From Bacteroidales bacterium (GTDB lineage: Bacteria; Bacteroidota; Bacteroidia; Bacteroidales; Prolixibacteraceae), in the NCBI GenBank assembly GCA_012729335.1, contig JAAYDJ010000017.1, positions 62,001 through 126,000 of the forward strand: a stretch of 64,000 nucleotides of DNA. The letters are read 5' to 3'. The translations under genes were made by a program, and so were the position numbers. Shown here piece after piece: positions 25,614 to 34,082 of the stretch (the first letter of the stretch is position 1; every line of letters starts with the position of its first letter). The notes under the pieces were generated by a model. It was not told the DNA's origin and ran no database searches. It worked only from the letters and a program-made list of their open reading frames with translations.

Positions 25614-27104
25614 ATGAATAAAAGAAGCAGCGGCATTCTCCTGCACATCACCTCCCTTCCGGGAAAGGAAGGATCGGGGACCCTGGGAAGCCCCGCACGG
25701 GCATGGATCGACTTCCTGCATGAAACGGGGCAACAATTGTGGCAGATCCTTCCCCTGGGACCGGTAAGCCTGGGCAATTGCCCTTACCAGTGTTTTTCGG
25801 CCTTTGCAGGCAACCCCATGATGATTGATCTCCATCAGCTTATGGAGGAGGGACTCCTGGAGGAGCAGGCACTGCGCAACATTCCCCGCTTTGATATCCG
25901 CCAGGTGGAATTCAACAGGGTTACCGAATGGAAAACAGGACAACTGAGAAAGGCATTCGGAAAGTTCGTTGCCGGTGCGCATCATCGCTATCAGGCAGAA
26001 TATAACCGTTTCAGGGAGGAACATGGCTGGTGGCTGTCAGACTATGCCCTTTTCATGGCGGCCCGCAGGGAGTTCGGAGAGATCCCCTGGCAACAGTGGC
26101 CCGGAGATATCATGAGAAGAGATCCTTCCGCACTGGCCGGAACCAGGGAAAAGCTGGCCGGGGAGATCTCCTTTGAGGAGTTTCAGCAATTTTTCTTTTT
26201 CAGGCAGTGGAACGCCCTTCACGATTACGCCCGCAGCAAAGGAGTCAGCATCATCGGCGATGCCCCGCTCTATGTGGCGGGTGACAGCGTAGATGTATGG
26301 GCCAACACAGACATTTTCATGCTCGACGAGGAGCTGAAACCGATTAAAGTGGCCGGCGTGCCCCCCGATTATTTCAGTGCCACCGGTCAGTTATGGGGAT
26401 CACCGGTTTACGACTGGGAAAGCCTCCGGAAGCAGGAATACCATTGGTGGCTCGCCCGGATCCATTTCAACCTGCGGATGTTCGACCAGGTCAGAATCGA
26501 CCATTTTCGCGGACTGGAGGCTTTCTGGTCGGTGCCTGCCGGGGAGGAGACCGCCATCCATGGCGAATGGGTTCCCGCACGGGGGGCCGAAATGCTCGAC
26601 ATCCTCCGTAAACAACTGGGCAGATTCCCCCTGATCGCCGAAGACCTCGGCATCATTACCCCCGAAGTGGAAAACCTGCGCGACCTCTTTCACATGCCGG
26701 GAATGAAAGTCCTGCAGTTCGCCTTCTCCGGAGACGAAGCCAACGAACATCTTCCCCATAATTACACCGTCAACTCAGTGGTTTATACGGGTACCCACGA
26801 CAACGACACCGCCTGGGCCTGGCTCCACGCCGCCCCCGAAAAGGAGAAGAAGTTTGCCATGAAATACCTGCAGCACTACCAGTGGCAACCGGTATGGGGA
26901 CTCATTGAAATGGCCTGGGCATCGGTAGCCGCCAAGGCGGTGGCGCCCCTGCAAGACCTCCTGGAACTGGGCGCCGAAGCCCGCATGAACATCCCCGGCA
27001 TCGCCCATGGCAACTGGAGCTGGCGCTTCCGCTGGGACCAGATCCGGGGCAAACACCGCCGGTTCCTCAGGGAAATCACCGCCAAATACAACAGAAAACC
27101 ATAA
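25614..27104 (+). CDS. malQ: 4-alpha-glucanotransferase (amylomaltase, GH77)
   Basis: A 496-residue bacterial amylomaltase of the short form. It transfers alpha-1,4-glucan segments between maltooligosaccharides. Catalytic residues can be placed: nucleophile Asp296 in RIDHFRG, acid/base Glu343 in IAEDLGII, and Asp396 in GTHDND. The N terminus (RSSGILLHITSLPG) is typical. It sits away from the glycogen cluster at 50-61 kb but belongs to the same metabolism, recycling short glucans released by debranching and phosphorylase. Confidence 0.95.
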   Translation: MNKRSSGILLHITSLPGKEGSGTLGSPARAWIDFLHETGQQLWQILPLGPVSLGNCPYQCFSAFAGNPMMIDLHQLMEEGLLEEQALRNIPRFDIRQVEFNRVTEWKTGQLRKAFGKFVAGAHHRYQAEYNRFREEHGWWLSDYALFMAARREFGEIPWQQWPGDIMRRDPSALAGTREKLAGEISFEEFQQFFFFRQWNALHDYARSKGVSIIGDAPLYVAGDSVDVWANTDIFMLDEELKPIKVAGVPPDYFSATGQLWGSPVYDWESLRKQEYHWWLARIHFNLRMFDQVRIDHFRGLEAFWSVPAGEETAIHGEWVPARGAEMLDILRKQLGRFPLIAEDLGIITPEVENLRDLFHMPGMKVLQFAFSGDEANEHLPHNYTVNSVVYTGTHDNDTAWAWLHAAPEKEKKFAMKYLQHYQWQPVWGLIEMAWASVAAKAVAPLQDLLELGAEARMNIPGIAHGNWSWRFRWDQIRGKHRRFLREITAKYNRKP

Positions 27105-27175
27105 AGGGCGGAAATACCGCAGGTCTTGATATGATTGAAGGTCTGATCGCTTTGTGAAGGATTCAGGGTAAAGGT

Positions 27176-27607
27176 TCAGGGCAACTTCCACTTCAGGAAT
27201 TGAGAGAGGATATGGGCGTGGTCGAAGGCGAGCGGGGGCAGGTCATTCAGGGGGAACCACCCGGCAGCGGAAGCGTCATCGCCGCCTTTCACCGCACCAA
27301 CCTCAGGCAGGAAAGCATAAAAAACCACGGAGATGGTCCGGTGACGGGGATCTCTGCCCGGGGCATCAAAAACCCGGAACTGCTCCATGGCGGTCAGCTT
27401 CAGACCGGTCTCCTCTTCCAGTTCCCGAAGAGAGGCCCGCTCCAGGGTCTCCTCCATGTCCACAAATCCTCCCGGGAAAGCCCACATGCCGGCAAAGGGC
27501 TCCCGGCCCCTGCGGATCAGCAGGATTTTCCACTCCTCCCCCGCTCCTGCCAGCACCAAAGCGTCAACAGTCAGCGCCGGCCGTGGGTATGCATATGTGT
27601 AAGCCAA
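27176..27607 (-). CDS. Nudix hydrolase
   Basis: A 143-residue protein with one complete Nudix box, GFVDMEETLERASLRELEEETGL-like, at about residues 46-68 (Gly, Glu, then REL-EE-TG). It probably hydrolyses a nucleoside diphosphate derivative; the N-terminal pattern resembles ADP-ribose pyrophosphatase-like or NUDIX regulators of Bacteroidota, but the substrate is not determined. It is convergent with malQ and lies 128 bp downstream of the small membrane ORF. Confidence 0.9.
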   Translation of the reverse strand: MAYTYAYPRPALTVDALVLAGAGEEWKILLIRRGREPFAGMWAFPGGFVDMEETLERASLRELEEETGLKLTAMEQFRVFDAPGRDPRHRTISVVFYAFLPEVGAVKGGDDASAAGWFPLNDLPPLAFDHAHILSQFLKWKLP

Positions 27608-27735
27608 AACAAAAAATATCAGTAATCAGATTGCTATGAATAGTATGAAGTCTCCACATAAGGCCTACCTAAACCACTCTCTTTGCCTGCCGCGGTCAGG
27701 GCAAAGGCTCCGCTGGCGTGTACAGGGTGTGGGTC

Positions 27736-27828
27736 CTACTCCTGCTTTTTACGCCAGTAGCGCAGCATGATGACCACCACAGCCAGAATGATCAGCAGGG
27801 ATATGAGCAGTTCAGTTCTTTCAATCAT
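27736..27828 (-). CDS. 30-residue single-span membrane peptide, coupled to NlpC/P60 gene
   Basis: A short frame reads MIERTELLISLLIILAVVVI and continues MLRYWRKKQE: an acidic start, a hydrophobic helix of about 17-18 residues, and a strongly basic tail, which suggests an inner-membrane peptide with its C terminus in the cytoplasm. Its ATG overlaps the stop of the upstream NlpC/P60 gene as ATGA, so translation is probably coupled. It is too short for normal gene finders. The composition is unlike chance sequence in a GC-rich spacer, but no homologue is known to me. Confidence 0.6.
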   Translation of the reverse strand: MIERTELLISLLIILAVVVIMLRYWRKKQE

Positions 27829-28733
27829 GGCAGCAGCTTTTTCATGACCCTCATCTTATGGGTATAGCGCCTGGTATCCACATTAAAGATACCATATTGG
27901 TCGACATTGTCGATGCGCACTTTTCCGGAGGCATGGATGATTTTGTTTCTTTTCCAGAGGAGTCCCACATGTACAATATTTCCCTCCTCGTCGTCAAAGA
28001 AGGCCAGGTCTCCCGGGGAGGTCTCCTCAACGAAGCTCAGGGAGGTACCCATTTTGACCTGGAGAGAGGCATCACGGGGGATGGGAAGGCCGGCCATTTT
28101 GTAAATAATCTGGGTGAATCCGCTGCAATCGATCCCGAAGGGGCTTCGTCCCCCCCAGAGATAGGGGGCGTTGAAATATTTCAGGGCCTGGGTGACCATA
28201 AAAGTTCTGACGTCGGCGGGGGCGCCGCACTGCACGTGGCCTTCAAACCTGACCGGCGGGCCATCCAGGGAGAACTGCTTTTTATAAGGGCGCCACAAGG
28301 GCAGGGAACTGCCCGCCACCAGCATCAGGTTTTGATCCTGGTCGATGGGAATCAGCGAGAAGATGTCGGTGGTCACCGCCGGAGTGCTCTTCCTGATCCT
28401 TTCATACCGGCGCTGCGCAAGTGGCGTCGACATCTTCTGGTCTATCCACCCCTCATACCCGTCAAAATCAAGACGCACCTGCAACCACCCGGGCAGGAAT
28501 CCCGTCACTTCATAGGTTTCTCCGTAGAGAATCTGCGTGACCATCTCACTTCTTTCTGAGGGTTCCCTGCGTACCGGGATCAGACTCAACCCGGCAATAC
28601 CGTAGTTCAGGGGTTTTTGGAGATCCCTTCTGGGAAGGTCATATTCCGCCCGTGCCGGGGAGGACTCCTCACGCCCACGGAACAACACTCCGGACGGGGA
28701 TGCCCCTGCCGGTATTTCACCAGACATGCTCAA
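27825..28733 (-). CDS. NlpC/P60 cell-wall peptidase with SH3-like domains
   Basis: A 302-residue protein. After an unusual Ser/Pro-rich leader (about 1-40) come SH3-like modules (about 42-165, containing SEMVTQILYGETYEV and WLQVRLDFDGYEGWI) and then an NlpC/P60 domain (about 180-302). The catalytic Cys is in GIDCSGFTQ, the His in IVHVGLL, and a later HASGKV gives the third polar residue. Such enzymes cut gamma-D-Glu-diamino acid bonds in peptidoglycan peptides. No typical signal peptide is seen, so it may act on imported peptides in the cytoplasm or be exported otherwise. A -7 box 30 bp upstream supports this start. Confidence 0.9.
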   Translation of the reverse strand: MSMSGEIPAGASPSGVLFRGREESSPARAEYDLPRRDLQKPLNYGIAGLSLIPVRREPSERSEMVTQILYGETYEVTGFLPGWLQVRLDFDGYEGWIDQKMSTPLAQRRYERIRKSTPAVTTDIFSLIPIDQDQNLMLVAGSSLPLWRPYKKQFSLDGPPVRFEGHVQCGAPADVRTFMVTQALKYFNAPYLWGGRSPFGIDCSGFTQIIYKMAGLPIPRDASLQVKMGTSLSFVEETSPGDLAFFDDEEGNIVHVGLLWKRNKIIHASGKVRIDNVDQYGIFNVDTRRYTHKMRVMKKLLP

Positions 28734-28762
28734 TTCACAAAAATTTAGTTACTTTAGGAAAC

Positions 28763-28770
28763 CAAATATA
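28763..28770 (-). promoter_or_regulatory. -7 box of the NlpC/P60 gene
   Basis: Minus strand reads TATATTTG, a full TAnnTTTG match, 30 bp before the ATG. On the other strand a near match TACTTTAG (28750-28757) may serve the divergent HD-hydrolase gene. Confidence 0.55.
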
Positions 28771-28824
28771 GGGTTTCCTGCAAAGATTCCGGCATCCTTG
28801 CACGCCTAATTCAAACGGAAAAAT

Positions 28825-30903
28825 ATGAAAACTTTTCTACAAAAGGTTTCAGCCTATTCGCAAATCATTTTCAGGGCGCTGGTCTTTATCGCAGCCGCGC
28901 TTTTATTACACCAGATCCTTCCATCCGATGCCCGCTTCAAATATGAATACCAGCGGGGAGCCCCCTGGAAACACAACAACCTGGTTGCTCCTTTTGATTT
29001 TGCCGTATTGAAGTCCCCCTCGGAAATCGAGGCCGAGAAGAGGGAGGTCACCCAAGGCTTCGCCCCCTACTTCGTCAGGGACACCTCGGTGGTGGCCACC
29101 GAGAAGGAGCAACTGAGGAATGACCTTCTGCAAGCGCTGGAGGAGGATATCCCCCGCAGGGAACAGATCATCGCCGACTTCATGCGGGCCCTGGATGAAG
29201 TGTACGCTCCAGGCATCCTGACCTCTGCCCCCCGGTCTCTGGGTATCCTTGAAAACAAAACGGAAATCGCCCAGATCACCGGCAATGAGGTGGAAAAAAT
29301 TCCCATTGACACCCTTCTGTCTGAAAAATCAGCCTACAACCTCTTTACCGGAAGAGTGACCGAAATCAGAAGGACCTACCCCGGGGCTGCCCTCAGACTG
29401 AGCAACATCGACCCGGGGAAATACATCCACAGCAACCTGAAATTCGACGAGAAATACACCCAGGAGGAAATCCACCAGCTCGAAGCCAGCGTTTCCCCAT
29501 CGAGAGGCATGATGCAGGAGGGGGAAAGGATCATCCTGGAAGGGGAGATCGTAGATGACCAAAAATTCCAGGTCCTGGAATCCCTGAAACAAAACTACGA
29601 AATCCGCAAGGGCGAAGGGATCAACAGCCGTTTGGTCGCTTTCGGGAAGATGTTGCTGATCACCGTGTTCCTCACCCTGTTGTTCAGCTATATGTACACC
29701 TACAAGAGGTTTATCCTCCACGATGCGCGTAAACTGCTTTTCCTGCTCTCCTTTCTTATTCTCATTGTTTTTCTGGCCCTCACCATCAACTCGTTTGAGG
29801 GGTTGCACATCTACATGTTTCCGCTGGCCATACTTCCGGTGGTGATCAGAACTTTTTACGATCCGCGGACAGCCATCTTCACGCTGATCGTCACATCACT
29901 GCTCATCGGCTTTTATGCCCCCAACAACTACGAGTTTGTGCTTCTGGAGGTTTCCGCGGGGATGATTGCCGTATTCAGCCTCAACAAAATGCACCGCAGG
30001 GTTCATGTGGTGGTGGCCTCGCTCCTGGTGGGACTCACCTATGGGGTGGTGTACACGGCGGTCACCCTCATCCAGGAGGGAACCCTGGCCACCTACAATG
30101 TGAGAATGCTCCAGTGGTTCGCCTGGAGCAGCCTTCTGGTGCTGGTGGTCTACCCGCTGATCTTCATTTTTGAGAAAATCTTCGGTTTTGTCTCCGATGT
30201 GACCCTGATTGAACTCTCGAACACCAACCAGCCCCTGTTGCGCAAACTGGCGGAGGAAGCGCCCGGCACTTTCCAACACTCCATGCAGATCGCCAACCTG
30301 GCCGAAGAGGTCATCCTTAAAATCGGGGGCAATCCCTTTCTGGTCAGGGCCGGCGCCCTATACCACGATATCGGCAAGGCAGCGCAACCCACTTTCTTCA
30401 TCGAAAACCAGGAGATCGGCATGAACCCCCACGACCAGATGAGTTATCTTAAAAGCGCTGAGATCATCATCGACCATGTGAGGAACGGCATTAAAACCGC
30501 CAGAAAATACAAACTCCCCGAAAGCATCGTTGAATTCATCGCCACCCATCACGGCACCTCCAAGGCCAAGTACTTTTTTCTGAAGCAGCAACAGGAAAAC
30601 CCCGGCGAATCTTTTAACGAGAAAAATTTCGCCTATCCGGGCCCCCTCCCCCGCTCCCGCGAAGCCACCGTGGTCATGCTCATCGACGGCATTGAAGCCG
30701 CCTCACGCAGTATGAAGGAAAAAACCTATGACAACCTCAGGAACCTGATCTCCGACATGATCGACCAGAAGATGCATGACCGCCAGCTCGACAACTCCGA
30801 CCTGACCTTCGCCGACATCGACAAAATCAAGGATATCCTCCTGCGGAAACTGGTTAACATCTACCATGTAAGAATCGAATATCCTCAGGAGAAAAAGGGG
30901 TAG
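28825..30903 (+). CDS. pgpH: 7TM-HD cyclic-di-AMP phosphodiesterase, PgpH type
   Basis: A 692-residue membrane enzyme. Order: one N-terminal membrane span (about 12-32), a long extracytoplasmic 7TMR-HDED-type domain (about 33-265), about seven membrane segments (about 270-450), then a cytoplasmic HD domain (about 470-690). His514-Asp515 are the HD pair in YHDIGKA, with upstream FQHSM and downstream HHGTSKAKYF motifs completing the metal site. By homology with Listeria PgpH it hydrolyses c-di-AMP to pApA; the nucleotide has not been shown here. It is divergent from the NlpC/P60 gene. Confidence 0.9.
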   Translation: MKTFLQKVSAYSQIIFRALVFIAAALLLHQILPSDARFKYEYQRGAPWKHNNLVAPFDFAVLKSPSEIEAEKREVTQGFAPYFVRDTSVVATEKEQLRNDLLQALEEDIPRREQIIADFMRALDEVYAPGILTSAPRSLGILENKTEIAQITGNEVEKIPIDTLLSEKSAYNLFTGRVTEIRRTYPGAALRLSNIDPGKYIHSNLKFDEKYTQEEIHQLEASVSPSRGMMQEGERIILEGEIVDDQKFQVLESLKQNYEIRKGEGINSRLVAFGKMLLITVFLTLLFSYMYTYKRFILHDARKLLFLLSFLILIVFLALTINSFEGLHIYMFPLAILPVVIRTFYDPRTAIFTLIVTSLLIGFYAPNNYEFVLLEVSAGMIAVFSLNKMHRRVHVVVASLLVGLTYGVVYTAVTLIQEGTLATYNVRMLQWFAWSSLLVLVVYPLIFIFEKIFGFVSDVTLIELSNTNQPLLRKLAEEAPGTFQHSMQIANLAEEVILKIGGNPFLVRAGALYHDIGKAAQPTFFIENQEIGMNPHDQMSYLKSAEIIIDHVRNGIKTARKYKLPESIVEFIATHHGTSKAKYFFLKQQQENPGESFNEKNFAYPGPLPRSREATVVMLIDGIEAASRSMKEKTYDNLRNLISDMIDQKMHDRQLDNSDLTFADIDKIKDILLRKLVNIYHVRIEYPQEKKG

Positions 30904-30981
30904 AGAGGACCAACGACCACCTGGGCCCTTACCTTCTGTCACCGTGGCCCCGATGATAAAACAATTAATGTAAAATTCCGT

Positions 30982-30989
30982 TATTTTTG
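30982..30989 (+). promoter_or_regulatory. -7 box of the S41 protease gene
   Basis: TATTTTTG matches TAnnTTTG and lies 58 bp before the ATG at 31047. Confidence 0.5.
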
Positions 30990-31046
30990 CATGGTTATTG
31001 AAAGAATACCTCTTTGGAGTCGAAACCTCTTAAATATTTTTACAAT

Positions 31047-32510
31047 ATGAAGTTATTCAAATACTGGCTTTTCGCCATCATGCTGGCAGGAGCAGTGCTT
31101 TCGGGATGCGGCAAGGATGATCCGGAACCTGAACCTGAGCCCGAGGGTCCCGATCCCAACGAAGCTCCTGTGCTGACCCAGAAAATCAACGGGTTCATTA
31201 AGGCGGCCATGACGGACATCTATCTCTGGTACAGCACCCTTCCCACGATCGACATCAGGTATGAGACCGATTCCAAGGCCTATTTCAAGAAACTGCTGAA
31301 TGCCGAAGACAAATGGTCCTACATCACCGACGACATCACCGCCTTTGAGAACAGTCTGGAAGGGAAAGAAAAAGCCTATGGTTACTCTCTGACCTTTGGC
31401 AGGTTTGTCGATGGTACCGGTGCTCCCACGGGCAACTATTTCGGCATCGTGGAGTATGTCTATCCCAACACGCCGGCGGCGAGAGCTGGGTTCCAGCGCG
31501 GTGACCTGCTGATCAAAATCAATGACGGCAACATCACCGCCACCAACTACATGGATCTGTTGTCAGGCAATCAGATCAGCGTCACCAAGGGGATCCTCAC
31601 CACCACGGGCATCGCCACCGGCACCAGCATCAGCATGGTGGCCGAGGAACTCGAACTCGATCCGGTCCTGATCAAAAAGGTGATCGAAAAGGAAGGCCAT
31701 AAGATAGGATACCTCTTATACACCCAGTACATCGCCAACTACAACACCACCAGTCTGGCCGAAGCCATGCAATTTTTCCGGGATCAGCAGATCACCGATC
31801 TGGTGCTTGACCTGCGTTACAATCCCGGGGGTCAGACTACAGCCGCCCAGTACCTGTGCAGTTCCATCGCCCCGGCCTCCATTGTGGAGGTGAACAGTCC
31901 GCTGGTAACTTACCAGTGGAACGACAAATACCAGGCGGTCATCAACACCAATCCCGCGTATGCCGGCTGGAAAGGAATCAACTTCCAGTCGACCGTGCCG
32001 GTGAAGCTTAACCTGAACAAGGTGCACATCCTGACGGGAAGTGGCAGCGCCAGTGCTTCGGAACTCACCATCTGCGGATTGCAGCCTTACATGAATGTGG
32101 TGATGGTGGGCGACACCACCTATGGAAAATATACGGGGTCCATCACCCTCAAACCGGAAGACTATTATGAAAATCCCACGGCCTATGCCGATTACAAAAA
32201 CTGGGGGATCCAGCCCATTGTTTTCAGGTTTGCCAACGCCCAGGGATTGACCAATTTCAAGAATGGATTTGCCCCCAATTACCGGGTGGCCGATGAACTC
32301 CTTCCCGCCTTTCCCTTGGGTGACCTTTCTGAACCCCTGTTGAAAAAGGCCGTTGAAGACATCACCGGTGTGCCCATCGCCGCCCTGAAGCGCGCCGGAC
32401 TGCCCTTCAGGTATGAGGTGGTCGACAGAGCCTCCTCCCGCTTCGATCCCCTGAAGCGGAACCTTTACCTTGACAAGGAGATGAAACTTCCCGGAATCCT
32501 CACGGAATAA
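31047..32510 (+). CDS. S41-family C-terminal-processing-type protease, lipoprotein
   Basis: A 487-residue lipoprotein: signal with lipobox LSGC, then an acidic Asp/Glu/Pro linker. A PDZ domain follows (about 120-200; YVYPNTPAARAGFQRGDLLIKI), then the S41 protease core with YNPGGQTT and the GSASASE catalytic Ser motif (about 333-339). It should degrade or process proteins at the periplasmic or outer surface. The frame is open to an ATG at 31014, but the ATG at 31047 starts the signal peptide. A hairpin at 32526 follows; it is separate from the exporter operon. Confidence 0.9.
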   Translation: MKLFKYWLFAIMLAGAVLSGCGKDDPEPEPEPEGPDPNEAPVLTQKINGFIKAAMTDIYLWYSTLPTIDIRYETDSKAYFKKLLNAEDKWSYITDDITAFENSLEGKEKAYGYSLTFGRFVDGTGAPTGNYFGIVEYVYPNTPAARAGFQRGDLLIKINDGNITATNYMDLLSGNQISVTKGILTTTGIATGTSISMVAEELELDPVLIKKVIEKEGHKIGYLLYTQYIANYNTTSLAEAMQFFRDQQITDLVLDLRYNPGGQTTAAQYLCSSIAPASIVEVNSPLVTYQWNDKYQAVINTNPAYAGWKGINFQSTVPVKLNLNKVHILTGSGSASASELTICGLQPYMNVVMVGDTTYGKYTGSITLKPEDYYENPTAYADYKNWGIQPIVFRFANAQGLTNFKNGFAPNYRVADELLPAFPLGDLSEPLLKKAVEDITGVPIAALKRAGLPFRYEVVDRASSRFDPLKRNLYLDKEMKLPGILTE

Positions 32511-32525
32511 GCGGGTTTTACCGAC

Positions 32526-32544
32526 AAACCGCTCTGGCGGTTTT
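32526..32544 (+). terminator. Hairpin after the S41 protease gene
   Basis: AAACCGC (32526-32532) and GCGGTTT (32537-32543) form a perfect 7 bp stem with a 4-base loop, beginning 15 bp past the stop. The T run is short. Confidence 0.5.
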
Positions 32545-32564
32545 CATATCCGGCTGAAAAATGG

Positions 32565-32572
32565 TACTTTTG
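32565..32572 (+). promoter_or_regulatory. -7 box of the exporter operon
   Basis: TACTTTTG matches TAnnTTTG, 53 bp before the first adaptor gene. A TTTT at 32541-32544 lies at roughly the -33 distance. Confidence 0.5.
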
Positions 32573-32624
32573 CCGGATATTTTTTGCCGGGTCGGGAAAC
32601 CGGCCGGCAGCCTGAAGCGGACAT

Positions 32625-34079
32625 ATGAAAAAAAAATATATCTACATCGGTGCAGCCGTGGCTGCCCTTCTTGTGTTGGTGATTCTGCTGACCGGCACCC
32701 GGGAGAAAGAACCTCCTGTCACAGCAGAGGCCAGGCAGGGCACCTTTGAAGTGCTGGTATATACCAGTGGAACCCTCGAAGCCGAGAATTCGGAGAAAAT
32801 CGTGATTCCGGAGGAACTGGGAGGCCGCAATGTGCGCATCTACGAAATCAAAATCACCGACATTGTGGAGGAGGGCACCGTGGTGCAGGAGGGGGATTAT
32901 GTGGCTTCGCTTGACCACAAGGCCGTGGAGGAGGTGCTGGTGCAGGCCCGGGAAGAGATGGAGCAAGCCCTGAGCGATTTCGAGGACGCCAAAATGGACT
33001 CCAACCTCAACCTGAGCAACAACCGCGACCAGATCATCAACGCCCGCGAACAGGTCGAACAGATGAAAATCATCCTGGACGAATCGGTGTATGAATCGCC
33101 GTCGGTCATCAGAAAAGCGGAGATGGACCTGGAAAAGGCGCACCGCACCCTGGAGCAGGAACTCTCGGCCTATACACTGAGGGTTCAGCAGGCAGCCGCA
33201 CGTGTGAACCGCAGGGTGGTCATCCTCAACCAGCATGAAAACAGGGTAAAGGAACTGGAAGAGGCCTACCGGGTACTGAATATCCACGCACCCAAACCGG
33301 GCATGGTGATCTATGCCAAGGACCGCTTCGGGGACAAGATCAAATCGGGGTCCACGGTCAGCCGCTGGATGCCTGTGATCGCCACCCTCCCCGACCTCTC
33401 CAGGATGATCTCGGTGACCTGGGTCAATGAAATCGACATCTCAAAGGTGAAAGCGGGTCAGAAAGTCACCCTGGGAACCGATGCCTTTCCGGAGAAACAA
33501 CTGGAAGGGGAAGTGATCACCGTGGCCAACATCGGGCAGCCGATGCCGCGGAGTGACGCCAAGGTATTTGAGGTAAGGATCCGGGTGTTCGGAAGCGACC
33601 CTGACCTGCGCCCGGCCATGACCACCAGTAACGTCATCCAGACCGGCGTTTACACCGAGGAGGTGTACATCCCCACCGATGCCATTTTCGGCAACGATTC
33701 GCTGCGCTATGTTTACATGTATGGGAAGTCCCCCTTCAGGCAGGTAGTGGAAGCCGGCGACGAGAACGAGAACTTCACCATCATCAAAAAGGGATTGAAG
33801 GCCGGAGACCGGGTGCTGATGGCCCCTCCTGAGAATGAGAAGGATCTGCCCCTGCGGGGCATGGAGATCTACGAGGAGATCAGGGCCCGTGAAGCCGCTC
33901 AAAGAAGCGGTACGGGGGGAGCTTCCTCTCCGGCAGAAGGGGAAGCAGCCGCGGAAGCCGGGGAAACCCCGCTCCCGGAAGTGCAGGGCCAGCCCGGAAC
34001 GACCCCGGGCACGGCTTCCTCTCCAGGGCCATCGGGAAATCCCCGGCAATCAGGATCCCAGGACCAAAACCGGAGGTAG
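32625..34079 (+). CDS. HlyD/MacA-type periplasmic adaptor (first of two)
   Basis: A 484-residue adaptor: one N-terminal membrane anchor (about 5-24), barrel-sandwich halves, a long coiled-coil hairpin (about 105-220, rich in Glu/Gln/Arg), then beta-barrel domain (PVIATLPDLSRMISVTWVNEIDISKVKAGQKV region) and a membrane-proximal domain. The last 60 residues are Gly/Pro/Ser-rich and look disordered. It joins an inner-membrane permease to TolC. The next gene, the permease, starts 3 bp after its stop. Confidence 0.92.
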   Translation: MKKKYIYIGAAVAALLVLVILLTGTREKEPPVTAEARQGTFEVLVYTSGTLEAENSEKIVIPEELGGRNVRIYEIKITDIVEEGTVVQEGDYVASLDHKAVEEVLVQAREEMEQALSDFEDAKMDSNLNLSNNRDQIINAREQVEQMKIILDESVYESPSVIRKAEMDLEKAHRTLEQELSAYTLRVQQAAARVNRRVVILNQHENRVKELEEAYRVLNIHAPKPGMVIYAKDRFGDKIKSGSTVSRWMPVIATLPDLSRMISVTWVNEIDISKVKAGQKVTLGTDAFPEKQLEGEVITVANIGQPMPRSDAKVFEVRIRVFGSDPDLRPAMTTSNVIQTGVYTEEVYIPTDAIFGNDSLRYVYMYGKSPFRQVVEAGDENENFTIIKKGLKAGDRVLMAPPENEKDLPLRGMEIYEEIRAREAAQRSGTGGASSPAEGEAAAEAGETPLPEVQGQPGTTPGTASSPGPSGNPRQSGSQDQNRR

Positions 34080-34082
34080 CCG

